NCBI GenBank assembly: GCA_900550135.1
Contig: URQO01000018.1
Span: forward strand, 1-29,825
Reading direction: 5' to 3'
DNA from: an uncultured Eubacterium sp.
Lineage (GTDB): Bacteria; Bacillota; Clostridia; Lachnospirales; Lachnospiraceae
DNA length: 29,825 nucleotides
This document shows, piece after piece, positions 22,371-29,825 of the stretch; position 1 is the stretch's first letter; each line of letters begins with the position of its first letter. The position numbers were made by a program, and so were the translations under genes. The notes under the pieces are model-generated. The model did no database searches. It was not told where the DNA came from and was given only the letters and a program-made list of their open reading frames with translations.

Positions 22371-23190
22371 TAATATTTTTTATAACAAGACACAGCAGGT
22401 TATTAAAATTATTTGCACATTTACCTGCAATAGATTTAACGTCGTCGTCAGATAGTGGAATATCACTTATGCCGGCGGCTTTGTTTGTTATAAGGCTGAT
22501 TCCGCATACCTTAAATCCACAATGTACAGCAGCAATTGCTTCTGTAACAGTACTCATTCCAACTACATCTGCACCTAATCTGCTGTAAAAAGATATTTCG
22601 GCTGGAGTTTCATAATTTGGACCTGTAGTTTGAAGTAAAACACCTTCTTTTACGGAAAGATTAAGTGTTTTGCCGCATTCTTTTATTAAATTGCATAAAT
22701 TTGGGTCGTATACATGGCTCATGTCCGGAAAACGTGTGCCTAGTTGGTCTATATTGGCTCCAATAAGAGGTGATGGAACAAAAGTTGAAATATGGTCTTT
22801 TATAGCCATAAAATCCCCCACATCGATGTGAGAAGATATAGAACCAACAGCATTTGACAAAATCAATGTTTGGGCACCAAGCATTCGCATAAGTCTTATA
22901 GGTCTTACAACCTGGCTCATGGAATATCCTTCATAATAATGAACTCTTCCATTCATAACAATCAAAGGAACATCATTTAAATATCCTATAATAAACTCAC
23001 CTTTATGTGCAGGATTGGTACATGTAGGAAAATTATCCAATTGTTCATATCCTATAACGTGTTTTATGTTTATTTCATTAACAAAATCTTTTAAACCTGA
23101 ACCAAGAACAACAGCAATGCTTGGAACTATGTCACAAGTCTGTTTTATATGGTTTAAGGCATTTTCTAAAATCACAAATTCCTCATTCAT
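22360..23190 (-). CDS. Purine nucleoside phosphorylase
   Basis: 276 residues of the trimeric PNP family, which splits guanosine, inosine and their deoxy forms with phosphate, giving the free base and (deoxy)ribose-1-phosphate. Motifs are the phosphate-site VLGSGL (28-33), GRVHYYEGY (81-89), GPNYETPAE (190-198), GMSTV (211-215), and base-binding Asn236 in TNKAAG. The start ATG at 23190 has an AGAGGT site 6 bases upstream. Its last two codons and stop lie inside the rnpB 3' end, so the two convergent genes overlap. No separate terminator is seen on this strand, so transcripts may run antisense into rnpB. Confidence 0.95.
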   Translation of the reverse strand: MNEEFVILENALNHIKQTCDIVPSIAVVLGSGLKDFVNEINIKHVIGYEQLDNFPTCTNPAHKGEFIIGYLNDVPLIVMNGRVHYYEGYSMSQVVRPIRLMRMLGAQTLILSNAVGSISSHIDVGDFMAIKDHISTFVPSPLIGANIDQLGTRFPDMSHVYDPNLCNLIKECGKTLNLSVKEGVLLQTTGPNYETPAEISFYSRLGADVVGMSTVTEAIAAVHCGFKVCGISLITNKAAGISDIPLSDDDVKSIAGKCANNFNNLLCLVIKNIKNE

Positions 23191-23244
23191 ATTCTGACCT
23201 CTTAATAATCTAAAAAATATTAAAAAACTACAAAAAATTATCTT

Positions 23245-23273
23245 TTTATTCTTGAATAATTATTGTCTATAAT
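23245..23273 (+). promoter_or_regulatory. Probable promoter of pyrB-pyrI
   Basis: TTTATT (23245-23250), a 17-base spacer and consensus TATAAT (23268-23273), 44 bases before the pyrB start. No PyrR-type attenuator or terminator hairpin is visible in this short leader. Confidence 0.6.
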
Positions 23274-23316
23274 GTATCATCTTATTAGCAAAAAATAAAT
23301 ACTTTTGGAGGGTGAA

Positions 23317-24234
23317 ATGAGACATTTAATTAGTCCTTTAGATTTTTCCGTAGACGAATTGGAACACCTGCTTGATTTGGCAAGTGACATTGAGAAAAAT
23401 CCTACAAAATACAGTGAAGCATGCAAAGGTAAAAAACTTGCTACTTTATTTTATGAACCAAGTACAAGAACAAGACTAAGTTTTGAAGCAGCCATGCTTA
23501 ATTTAGGAGGAAGTGTCCTTGGATTTTCAGAAGCAACATCCAGCTCAGCATCAAAAGGCGAGAGTGTGGCAGACACTATCAGAATTATTTCCTGTTACGC
23601 TGATATAGCAGCAATGAGACATCCAAAAGAAGGTGCCGCATTAGTAGCAGCCAACAATTCATCAATACCTGTTATCAATGCAGGAGACGGTGGACATCAG
23701 CACCCAACCCAGACGTTAACTGATTTACTTACCATTAGATCATTAAAGGGAAGACTTGACAATATTACAATTGGTCTTTGTGGAGATTTAAAGTTTGGAC
23801 GTACAGTTCATTCACTTATCAATGCTTTACTTAGATATGACAATGTAAAGTTTATTCTTATTTCACCACCGGAATTAAAAGTTCCACAGTATATAATTGA
23901 AAATATTCAATCTGCCGGTGCAGAATATGAGGAAGTGACAAGACTTGAAGATGTTATTGGAAATCTTGACATTCTTTATATGACAAGAGTACAACGAGAA
24001 AGATTCTTCAATGAAGAAGATTATATAAGATTAAAAGACAGATTTATTCTGGACAAAAAGAAAATGAAGATGGCAAAAGAAGACATGCTTGTGCTTCATC
24101 CACTTCCAAGGGTAAATGAAATTTCAGTGGAAGTAGACAAAGACCCAAGAGCAGTTTACTTTAAACAGGCACAATATGGCGTTTATGTAAGGATGGCGTT
24201 AATCTTAACATTGTTGGAGGTAGAAGGATGCTAA
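23317..24234 (+). CDS. pyrB: Aspartate carbamoyltransferase, catalytic subunit
   Basis: Joins carbamoyl phosphate and aspartate, the first committed step of pyrimidine synthesis. 305 residues. The carbamoyl-phosphate motif PSTRTR is at 48-53 within FYEPSTRTRLSFEAAM. The conserved DGGHQHPTQTLTDL and the aspartate-domain segment TRVQRERF follow, then LHPLPR near the C-terminus. The start is ATG 23317, with GGAGG 5 bases upstream. TTG 23305 in frame would place the start on the ribosome site. It overlaps pyrI by 7 bases (ATGCTAA), so translation of the two subunits is likely coupled. Confidence 0.97.
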   Translation: MRHLISPLDFSVDELEHLLDLASDIEKNPTKYSEACKGKKLATLFYEPSTRTRLSFEAAMLNLGGSVLGFSEATSSSASKGESVADTIRIISCYADIAAMRHPKEGAALVAANNSSIPVINAGDGGHQHPTQTLTDLLTIRSLKGRLDNITIGLCGDLKFGRTVHSLINALLRYDNVKFILISPPELKVPQYIIENIQSAGAEYEEVTRLEDVIGNLDILYMTRVQRERFFNEEDYIRLKDRFILDKKKMKMAKEDMLVLHPLPRVNEISVEVDKDPRAVYFKQAQYGVYVRMALILTLLEVEGC

Positions 24235-24671
24235 ATATAGATTCAATTCATAACGGTTTTGTATTAGATCACATTCAGGCAGGACGTGCCATGGCTATTT
24301 ATCATTATCTTAATTTGGACGAGCTTGATTGTCAGGTTGCCATAATCAAAAATGCCAGAAGTGGCAAGATGGGTACAAAAGACATTATAAAAGTTGAAGG
24401 CTCTTTGGATGATATAGTTGATTTTGATGTGTTGGGTTTTATTGATCACAACATTACAATTGATATTATAAAAGATGGCAAATTAGTAGAAAAACGTGAA
24501 GTAAAATTACCTGAAAAGATTGTCAATGTACTTCATTGTAAAAATCCAAGATGTATTACTTCAATTGAACAGGAACTTGATCACGTATTCGTATTAACTG
24601 ACAGAAAGAATGCTCTATATAGCTGTTTATACTGCGAAGAACAGCAGGGCAAGTTATGGGAAAAGTTATAA
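24228..24671 (+). CDS. pyrI: Aspartate carbamoyltransferase, regulatory subunit
   Basis: 147 residues. The N-terminal nucleotide-effector domain (about 1-97) has DHIQAGRAMAIYHYL and GKMGTKDIIKVEG. The C-terminal zinc domain (about 100-147) has Cys104, Cys109, Cys133 and Cys136, which bind the catalytic subunit. Presence of PyrI implies a PyrB6-PyrI6 type enzyme under CTP/ATP allosteric control. Followed after about 50 bases by a strong terminator. Other pyr genes do not follow. Confidence 0.96.
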   Translation: MLNIDSIHNGFVLDHIQAGRAMAIYHYLNLDELDCQVAIIKNARSGKMGTKDIIKVEGSLDDIVDFDVLGFIDHNITIDIIKDGKLVEKREVKLPEKIVNVLHCKNPRCITSIEQELDHVFVLTDRKNALYSCLYCEEQQGKLWEKL

Positions 24672-24721
24672 AAATTCCTAAGATGTGCGCTGAAAATAAA
24701 GTTTGAAATTAATATTTATAA

Positions 24722-24752
24722 AAAAAGGGGCTTTTTTACAGCCCCTTTTTAC
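24722..24752. terminator. Intrinsic terminator of pyrB-pyrI
   Basis: AAAAAGGGGCT pairs with AGCCCCTTTTT around a 7-base loop. Its symmetric A- and T-runs allow it to work in both directions, so it may also end the convergent CNNM/CorC gene. Confidence 0.92.
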
Positions 24753-24802
24753 TGCCATTAAAGAGTGGTTAAACTACCTGACTGATAAAACATAGCATGT
24801 AA

Positions 24803-26113
24803 TTATTCTTCCTTAGAATCAGCATTGGATTCAATATCATCATTTACAGACTTTTCCTTTGGCGTTACAACAACTTTTACAAGGTCAATACGTTTGTCAT
24901 CCATTTTGATAACAGTAAGTCTGCAGTTGTCAATTTCAACGCTGTCGCCTTTGTTTGGAAGTCTGTCAAGCTGTTCAATAATCAGACCACCAAGGGATTC
25001 ATAATCTTCTGAATCAATTTCGGTGTTAAGCTGGTCATTAAAATCATCCAGATTAATTGAACCCTCAACAATATATTCATTTTCTCCAACCTGTCTGATA
25101 ACCTGTTTTTCGGCTTCATCAAACTCATCGTGAATGTCACCAATGATTTCCTCTACAATATCCTCAAGTGTAATAAGACCTTCAGTCTGACCATATTCAT
25201 CAAGCACAATACACATACCTGGCTCGTTATTTCTCATTTCAACAAGTAGGTCATTTAACTCTTCTTTTTCGTGAGTAAAGTAAGGCTCACGCATCAGCTT
25301 CTTTATATCAAAATTGTTTCTGTTCACACCATTTAACATCATGTCTTTAATGTTAAGAATACCAACAACATTGTCGCTGTCATCTTTGTAAACAGGCATT
25401 CTTGTAAATTTATCTTCTTTAATAACTTCCAACAATTGATTATAACTAATGTCAATAGGAATCATTGTAATATCAACTTTAGGAATCATAATATCTTTTG
25501 CACATGTGTCACCAAAATCGAACACATTGTTTATCATATCCATCTCATCTTCTTCGATAATGCCTTCTTCCTGACTAACACCCACAATGGTACGAAGTTC
25601 ATCTTCAGTAATGGAAGAAGAGTTAAGATTGACATTTACTCTAAATATTTTTAAAAGAATACTTGAAAATGCATTCAATATAAAAATAACAGGAGTAAGA
25701 ACTATCATAAAAAATCTTACATATTTTCCGTAGCAAAGAGCAATTGATTCAGCATGGATTGAAGCAACTGTTTTTGGCATGATTTCGCCAAAAATAATAA
25801 TTATAAGTGTAAGAATACCTACGCCGATACTTACTATCCAACTGACATTAAAAATGCTTTGAATGAAAATTGTTGTAAGAGAAGATGCGGCAATATTTAC
25901 AATGTTGTTTCCAATTAAGATAGTGCTAAGCATCTTTCGGGAATTGTTTAAAACTTTGTCAAGAATAATGGCTCTTTTGTCACCGTCTTCAACAAGCATT
26001 CTTAAACGAACTTTGTTGATGGTAGTAAGAGCTGTTTCGGCTGAAGAAAAAAACGCCGAGAATAATAATAAAATTAATAAAATACATAGCATAACTATGT
26101 GACTGGGTTCCAT
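24803..26113 (-). CDS. CNNM/CorC (hemolysin C-like) transmembrane transporter
   Basis: 436 residues. The N-terminal CNNM (DUF21) membrane domain (about 1-180) has the early FSAFFSSAETALT motif, three or four hydrophobic spans and FGEIMPKT. Two CBS domains follow (about 200-320: DIMIPKVDITMIPID, GILNIKDM, and GMCIVLDEYGQTEGLITLEDIVEEIIGDI). A C-terminal CorC/HlyC domain (about 340-420) ends in an acidic tail. The family is linked to magnesium and other cation export and to resistance. The older name hemolysin is misleading. The start at 26113 has AAGGAG 7 bases upstream and a consensus promoter. It is a single minus-strand gene. Confidence 0.93.
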   Translation of the reverse strand: MEPSHIVMLCILLILLLFSAFFSSAETALTTINKVRLRMLVEDGDKRAIILDKVLNNSRKMLSTILIGNNIVNIAASSLTTIFIQSIFNVSWIVSIGVGILTLIIIIFGEIMPKTVASIHAESIALCYGKYVRFFMIVLTPVIFILNAFSSILLKIFRVNVNLNSSSITEDELRTIVGVSQEEGIIEEDEMDMINNVFDFGDTCAKDIMIPKVDITMIPIDISYNQLLEVIKEDKFTRMPVYKDDSDNVVGILNIKDMMLNGVNRNNFDIKKLMREPYFTHEKEELNDLLVEMRNNEPGMCIVLDEYGQTEGLITLEDIVEEIIGDIHDEFDEAEKQVIRQVGENEYIVEGSINLDDFNDQLNTEIDSEDYESLGGLIIEQLDRLPNKGDSVEIDNCRLTVIKMDDKRIDLVKVVVTPKEKSVNDDIESNADSKEE

Positions 26114-26157
26114 ATAGTTCTCCTTAATTATTTAATAAATTTTTAATCATTTATTGA

Positions 26158-26186
26158 ATTTTACATAATCATATAATTAAAGTCAA
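26158..26186 (-). promoter_or_regulatory. Promoter of the CNNM/CorC gene
   Basis: On the minus strand, TTGACT (26186-26181), a 17-base spacer and TAAAAT (26163-26158), about 45 bases before the start codon. Confidence 0.8.
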
Positions 26187-26294
26187 TAATTGAAAGAAAA
26201 TTATACGAAGATTATACAAATATATAACATATCCGTAATAAAATATATGAAAGAATAATATAAAAGTTGTATAGAAATAATTGTGAGGAAGAAT

Positions 26295-26651
26295 ATGAAA
26301 AAAATAGTTGGAGCTTTTGCTAAAGATTTAATAATACAAATGATTATAAGTATAATATTATTACTTTTGGCTTCCTTTGTAGTTTTGAAAATGTCCATAA
26401 GTAGTGGAACAATCAATATTATGATTTTGTCTATTTATGGAATATCTACTTTTGTCGGAGGATTTATAATGGGAAAAGTTATGGGGACTAAGAAATTTTT
26501 GTGGGGAGCAGTGGCCGGAATGCTGTATTATGCTATTATAATTATGATAGCCTTTGGTCTTAAAAACGGAATAGGTCAGGGAAGTGTAAGCATTACCGGT
26601 GGTATGATGGCATCTGTGATACCTGCAGTTATAGGAGGCATGATTAGCTAA
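26295..26651 (+). CDS. TIGR04086 family small membrane protein
   Basis: 118 residues with about four hydrophobic segments (roughly 10-32, 38-60, 66-85, 95-117) and little soluble sequence. Glycine-rich membrane motifs include GGFIMGKVMG and TGGMMASVIPAVIGGMI. It resembles the TIGR04086 family, which in Clostridia is usually encoded beside SCIFF peptide genes and SecDF, as here. ATG 26295 is chosen because GAGGAAG precedes it. In-frame GTG 26283 lies on that site. Function is unknown. A role in moving or sensing the modified peptide is only a guess from location. Confidence 0.82.
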   Translation: MKKIVGAFAKDLIIQMIISIILLLLASFVVLKMSISSGTINIMILSIYGISTFVGGFIMGKVMGTKKFLWGAVAGMLYYAIIIMIAFGLKNGIGQGSVSITGGMMASVIPAVIGGMIS

Positions 26652-26725
26652 AAAGGGAAAAATACAACCTGAAAATATTATGAAAAATAATAAAATTTAA
26701 ATTGTGAAAGAACAGTAAAAAACAG

Positions 26726-26754
26726 TTTGAAAAAATATATGGTTGTGTTATAAT
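26726..26754 (+). promoter_or_regulatory. Extended -10 promoter for scfA
   Basis: TTTGAA (26726-26731), a 17-base spacer and TATAAT (26749-26754) preceded by TGT, a perfect extended -10. A second TATAAT at 26774-26779 has no clear -35. Confidence 0.75.
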
Positions 26755-26810
26755 AACAAAAGTATTATGCGTATATAATATAAGACGCAAAAAATAGTTG
26801 GAGGAATACC

Positions 26811-26951
26811 ATGAAACATATTAAAACATTAAATCAAAAAACATTAAAAGACACAATGAAAAAAGGTGGATGTGGAGAATGCCAGACATCATGCCAGTCA
26901 GCATGTAAGACATCTTGCACAGTTGGAAACCAGACTTGTGAAAACGAATAA
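26811..26951 (+). CDS. scfA: SCIFF precursor peptide (ranthipeptide)
   Basis: 46 residues, too short for ordinary gene callers. A basic leader (MKHIKTLNQKTLKDTMKK) is followed by a Cys-rich core with exactly six cysteines at 21, 24, 28, 32, 36 and 43, matching the SCIFF family (six cysteines in forty-five residues). In studied thermophilic relatives the maturase makes a thioether between Cys32 and Thr37. This peptide has Cys at 32 and Thr at 37, at identical numbering. TTGGAGG lies 8 bases before ATG. It has its own promoter and is followed by the maturase. The role of SCIFF peptides is largely unresolved, with proposals including signalling. Confidence 0.95.
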   Translation: MKHIKTLNQKTLKDTMKKGGCGECQTSCQSACKTSCTVGNQTCENE

Positions 26952-26971
26952 TTAAATAATTATTAAGTACA

Positions 26972-27004
26972 TATAACAGAGCCGATTTGTTCGACTCTGT
27001 TATA
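26972..27004 (+). promoter_or_regulatory. Hairpin between scfA and scfB
   Basis: TATAACAGAG (26972-26981) pairs perfectly with CTCTGTTATA (26995-27004), with an inner CGA/TCG pairing. No T-run follows, so it probably protects or partly terminates the scfA mRNA and sets the peptide-to-enzyme ratio. Confidence 0.65.
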
Positions 27005-27032
27005 GTGCGTTAAAAAGGGAGGACATATTACA

Positions 27033-28394
27033 GTGATTCATCAGTATAAAAGCAATGGATATAACATTGTGTTAGATGTTAACAGTGGTGCAGTACATGT
27101 TGTTGACGATTTAACTTACCAAGTTATTGAATTGTTTCAAAAAATGGATGCTGATTCTATTGTTTCTTCTTTAAAGGACAGGTATGATCCTGCAGAGATA
27201 AAAGAAGTTATAGAAGAAGTAAACCAGTTAAAAGAAGATGGACAGCTGTTTACAGAAGATATATATCAGCCTTTTGTTGAAGAATTTCAGAAAAATCGTC
27301 AGACAGTGGTTAAAGCTTTGTGTTTACACATTGCCCATGATTGTAACTTAGCATGCAAATACTGTTTTGCTGAAGAGGGTGAATATCATGGAAGAAGAGC
27401 TTTAATGAGCTACGAAGTTGGAAAGAAAGCTTTAGATTTCCTTGTTGCAAATTCAGGCAACAGAGTTAATCTTGAAGTTGACTTCTTTGGTGGCGAGCCA
27501 CTTATGAATTGGGACGTTGTAAAAAAGTTAGTTGTTTACGGACGTTCTCTTGAAAAGGAAAACAACAAAAAGTTCAGATTTACCCTGACAACAAACGGAG
27601 TTTTACTAAATGACGAAATTATGGAATTTCTAAACAAAGAAATGTCAAACGTAGTAATAAGTCTTGATGGCCGAAAAGAAGTCAATGACAACATGAGACC
27701 ATTTAGAAATGGAAAAGGTAGTTATGACCTTATAGTTCCAAAATTCCAGAAACTTGCAGAAAGCAGAAATCAGAACAATTACTACATAAGAGGTACATTT
27801 ACAAGAAACAATTTGGATTTCTCAGAAGATGTAAAACATTTTGCTGATTTAGGATTTAAACAGATGTCTATAGAGCCTGTTGTTGGACCTGAAGAAGATC
27901 CATATGCCATCAGGGAAGAGGACCTTCCACAGATTATGGAAGAGTACGACAAGCTTGCTCTTGAATACATAAAACGCAAAAAAGAAGGAAATGGATTTAA
28001 CTTTTTCCATTTTGCAATTGATTTAAATCAAGGACCATGTGTATACAAGAGATTGTCAGGATGTGGCTCAGGCACAGAATATTTGGCAGTTACACCTTGG
28101 GGTGACTTTTATCCATGTCATCAGTTCGTCGGAAACGAAGATTTCCTTATGGGAAATGTAGACGATGGCATAGTTAGAAATGATATCGTAGATACATTCA
28201 GCCATTGCAATGTGTATACAAAAGAAAAATGTAAAAACTGTTTTGCAAAATTTTATTGCAGTGGCGGTTGTGCAGCAAATTCATACAACTTCCATGGTAC
28301 AATAAACGATGCATACGATATTGGTTGTGAGATGCAGAAGAAGAGAGTTGAGTGCTCAATTATGATTAAGGCTGCACTTGCAGATGAACAGTAA
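27033..28394 (+). CDS. scfB: SCIFF radical SAM maturase (SPASM domain)
   Basis: 453 residues. The N-terminal segment (about 1-90) resembles the peptide-recognition (RRE-like) domain of such maturases. The AdoMet radical core (about 97-330) has the cluster ligands Cys104, Cys108 and Cys111 (CNLACKYC), FFGGEP and TTNG motifs. The C-terminal SPASM region (about 340-450) has many Cys, including GPCVYKRLSGCGSG, FYPCHQF, KCKNCFAKFYCSGGC and GCEMQ, for two auxiliary 4Fe-4S clusters. It forms the thioether in ScfA. The start codon is GTG with GGGAGG 9 bases upstream. It lies 81 bases after scfA and 77 before secD. Confidence 0.95.
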   Translation: MIHQYKSNGYNIVLDVNSGAVHVVDDLTYQVIELFQKMDADSIVSSLKDRYDPAEIKEVIEEVNQLKEDGQLFTEDIYQPFVEEFQKNRQTVVKALCLHIAHDCNLACKYCFAEEGEYHGRRALMSYEVGKKALDFLVANSGNRVNLEVDFFGGEPLMNWDVVKKLVVYGRSLEKENNKKFRFTLTTNGVLLNDEIMEFLNKEMSNVVISLDGRKEVNDNMRPFRNGKGSYDLIVPKFQKLAESRNQNNYYIRGTFTRNNLDFSEDVKHFADLGFKQMSIEPVVGPEEDPYAIREEDLPQIMEEYDKLALEYIKRKKEGNGFNFFHFAIDLNQGPCVYKRLSGCGSGTEYLAVTPWGDFYPCHQFVGNEDFLMGNVDDGIVRNDIVDTFSHCNVYTKEKCKNCFAKFYCSGGCAANSYNFHGTINDAYDIGCEMQKKRVECSIMIKAALADEQ

Positions 28395-28471
28395 TAAAAG
28401 TAAATAATGGACTAAAGTCCAAAAAATATAGTAGGTATTAACGGGTACCGCTAATAAGAAAGAGGTAAAAG

Positions 28472-29825
28472 ATGAAAATTAAAATGAACAAGAAAAAGGG
28501 CATAGCATTTTTTATTCTATCCCTTGCTTTAATCGCTTTTGCTGGATACGTAATCATGTTTGGTATAGGGGATCGTGGCCAGGCAAAATACATCACACAG
28601 GGACTTGACCTTAAAGGTGGTGTAAGTATTACATATCAGGTTGCAAAAGAAGATAAAGACAACTTAGATGCAGATTCATTAGAAGCAACAAGAGGAAAGT
28701 TGGAGAAAAGAATTCATGCAAACTTCAGTACAGAAGCAACAGCTTACAAAGTAGGTGATGACAGAATCACAGTTGAAATTCCTGGCGCATATGATGCTGA
28801 CTCAGTATTAAATGAACTTGGAAAACCTGGTGTTCTTTATTTCTGTACAGCAGCTGATACTAGTTACACACCAACAAAAAAAGAGTTAAAGAATAAAGAT
28901 TATATCAAGGTTGACAAAACATACTACAAGGTATGGCTTACAGGTGATGCTGTATCAAATGCAGAAGGACAGGCAGCGCAGGATAAAAACGGAGCAAGCA
29001 AAAACGTGGTTAACCTTCAGTTTAACGACAAAGGTTCTGAAAAATTCTATGAAATGACTTCAGCAAGTGTTAGAAGCAAATCATACATTATTTATGATAA
29101 TGAAATTTTAAGTGATCCAACAATTAATGAGCCAATTTCAGGTGGTAAGGCTGAAATCTCAGGAACTTTCACATTAGATGAGGCAAAAGAGCTTGCATCA
29201 AACATCAAAATTGGTTCTCTTGACTTACAGTTGGAAGAGTTAAGCCATAGTGTACAGAGTGCACAGTTAGGTAATGATGCGTTATCAAAGAGTATTCAGG
29301 CCGGTATAATCGGTTTTATTATCATTATATTATTCTTATTACTTGTTTATAGAATTCCTGGTCTTGCAGCCGGATTTGCATTACTTTCATATGTTGAGTT
29401 AATGTTACTTGCCCTTAATGGTTTTGACTTAACATTAACACTTCCCGGTATTGCAGGTATTATTCTTAATATTGGTATGGCCGTTGATGCTAATGTTATT
29501 ATTTATGCACGTATTAGAGAAGAAATTGCTGCCGGAAAGACAGTAAAGAGCGCAATCAGAATTGGTTTTAAGAAAGCTACATCAGCTATCGTTGATGGTA
29601 ATATTACAACACTTATAGCAGCATTAGTTCTTTTATGGAGAGGTTCAGGTACAGTTAAGGGATTTGCTACTACATTAGCAATCGGTATCTTCATTCAGTT
29701 ATTTACATCTCTTGTTATTTCAAGAGGACTTGTATGGATGTTATACCACATGGGATTCCAGAAGCCTGCATTTTATGGAAAAGAACGTGTTAAGAAAACT
29801 ATTAAGTTTGTTGAAAAGAGAGCAG
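28472..29825 (+). CDS. secD: Protein translocase subunit SecD, possibly SecDF fusion (3' end outside window)
   Basis: Helps the SecYEG channel export proteins using the proton motive force. 451 codons are visible with no stop. A first membrane segment (about 10-29) is followed by the DLKGG motif in GLDLKGGVSITYQV, the large extracytoplasmic P1 region (about 45-260), and a cluster of membrane helices (from about 272) with the signature GMAVDANVIIYARIREE. The last residues, KKTIKFVEKRA, resemble the N-terminus of SecF, so the gene may continue as a SecDF fusion. The window ends here, so this is a suggestion. GAGG lies 8 bases before ATG. It sits directly after scfB, a common clostridial arrangement. 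Confidence 0.93.
   Translation, partial: MKIKMNKKKGIAFFILSLALIAFAGYVIMFGIGDRGQAKYITQGLDLKGGVSITYQVAKEDKDNLDADSLEATRGKLEKRIHANFSTEATAYKVGDDRITVEIPGAYDADSVLNELGKPGVLYFCTAADTSYTPTKKELKNKDYIKVDKTYYKVWLTGDAVSNAEGQAAQDKNGASKNVVNLQFNDKGSEKFYEMTSASVRSKSYIIYDNEILSDPTINEPISGGKAEISGTFTLDEAKELASNIKIGSLDLQLEELSHSVQSAQLGNDALSKSIQAGIIGFIIIILFLLLVYRIPGLAAGFALLSYVELMLLALNGFDLTLTLPGIAGIILNIGMAVDANVIIYARIREEIAAGKTVKSAIRIGFKKATSAIVDGNITTLIAALVLLWRGSGTVKGFATTLAIGIFIQLFTSLVISRGLVWMLYHMGFQKPAFYGKERVKKTIKFVEKRA

Noticed and set aside
23191..23316. PyrR attenuator before pyrB
   Set aside because: The leader is short, with no terminator hairpin or recognisable PyrR-binding loop.
28408..28450. Palindromes TGGACTAAAGTCCA and GGTACC before secD as a terminator
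   Set aside because: Short stem followed by A residues, not T, so no terminator function is supported.

Overview
This is an AT-rich chromosomal stretch from a Clostridia-type Firmicute, most likely a Lachnospiraceae. The supporting evidence is strong GGAGG-type ribosome sites with frequent GTG/TTG starts, a T-box in front of thrS, an infC-rpmI-rplT operon with a structured leader, tRNAs without encoded CCA, a rpmB/Asp23/DAK-kinase cluster, DUF1540 and TIGR04086 proteins, and a SCIFF (six cysteines in forty-five residues) peptide with its radical SAM maturase. Nearly everything is housekeeping or lineage-core. No phage, transposase or CRISPR array was seen.

Layout. 1-3165: a two-gene methionine synthase system, with the reactivation module and the catalytic MetH as separate proteins. 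3207-6238: rpmB, an Asp23/Gls24 protein, a FakA/YloV-like DAK protein and a small membrane protein. 6250-7928: guaB. 8015-11512: a membrane-anchored trigger-factor-like foldase and two secreted CAP-domain proteins that look like a tandem duplication. 11699-14489: T-box, thrS and a Cys-rich DUF1540 protein. 14521-15892: leader, infC (AUU start), rpmI, rplT. 15887-16386: a palindrome-rich patch and the wreck of an ABC transporter ATPase. 16390-16620: two tRNA-Leu genes on the minus strand. 16769-21890: dGTPase, primase, TrmK and a TGS-domain nucleoside kinase. 21990-22370: RNase P RNA, whose 3' end overlaps the convergent purine nucleoside phosphorylase gene. 23245-24752: pyrB-pyrI. 24803-26186: a CNNM/CorC transporter on the minus strand. 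26295-29825: a TIGR04086 membrane protein, scfA, scfB and a SecD that runs off the window.

The most distinctive locus is scfA-scfB. It encodes a 46-residue ribosomal peptide with six cysteines and the SPASM radical SAM enzyme that installs a thioether, next to SecD and a small membrane protein. The peptide gene has its own extended -10 promoter, and a U-tract-less hairpin separates it from the maturase. This family is known, but its biological role is poorly defined.

Other points of interest are regulatory or evolutionary. Short in-phase or overlapping mini-ORFs with their own ribosome sites lie just before thrS and infC. A hairpin buries the DUF1540 ribosome site, and a terminator-like hairpin sits just after the guaB promoter. 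The TGS-domain kinase aligns without gaps to the ThrRS N-terminus of the same window and has lost the editing-domain histidines. A tRNA-Leu has an AAG anticodon. The sigma factor gene expected between dnaG and trmK is absent.
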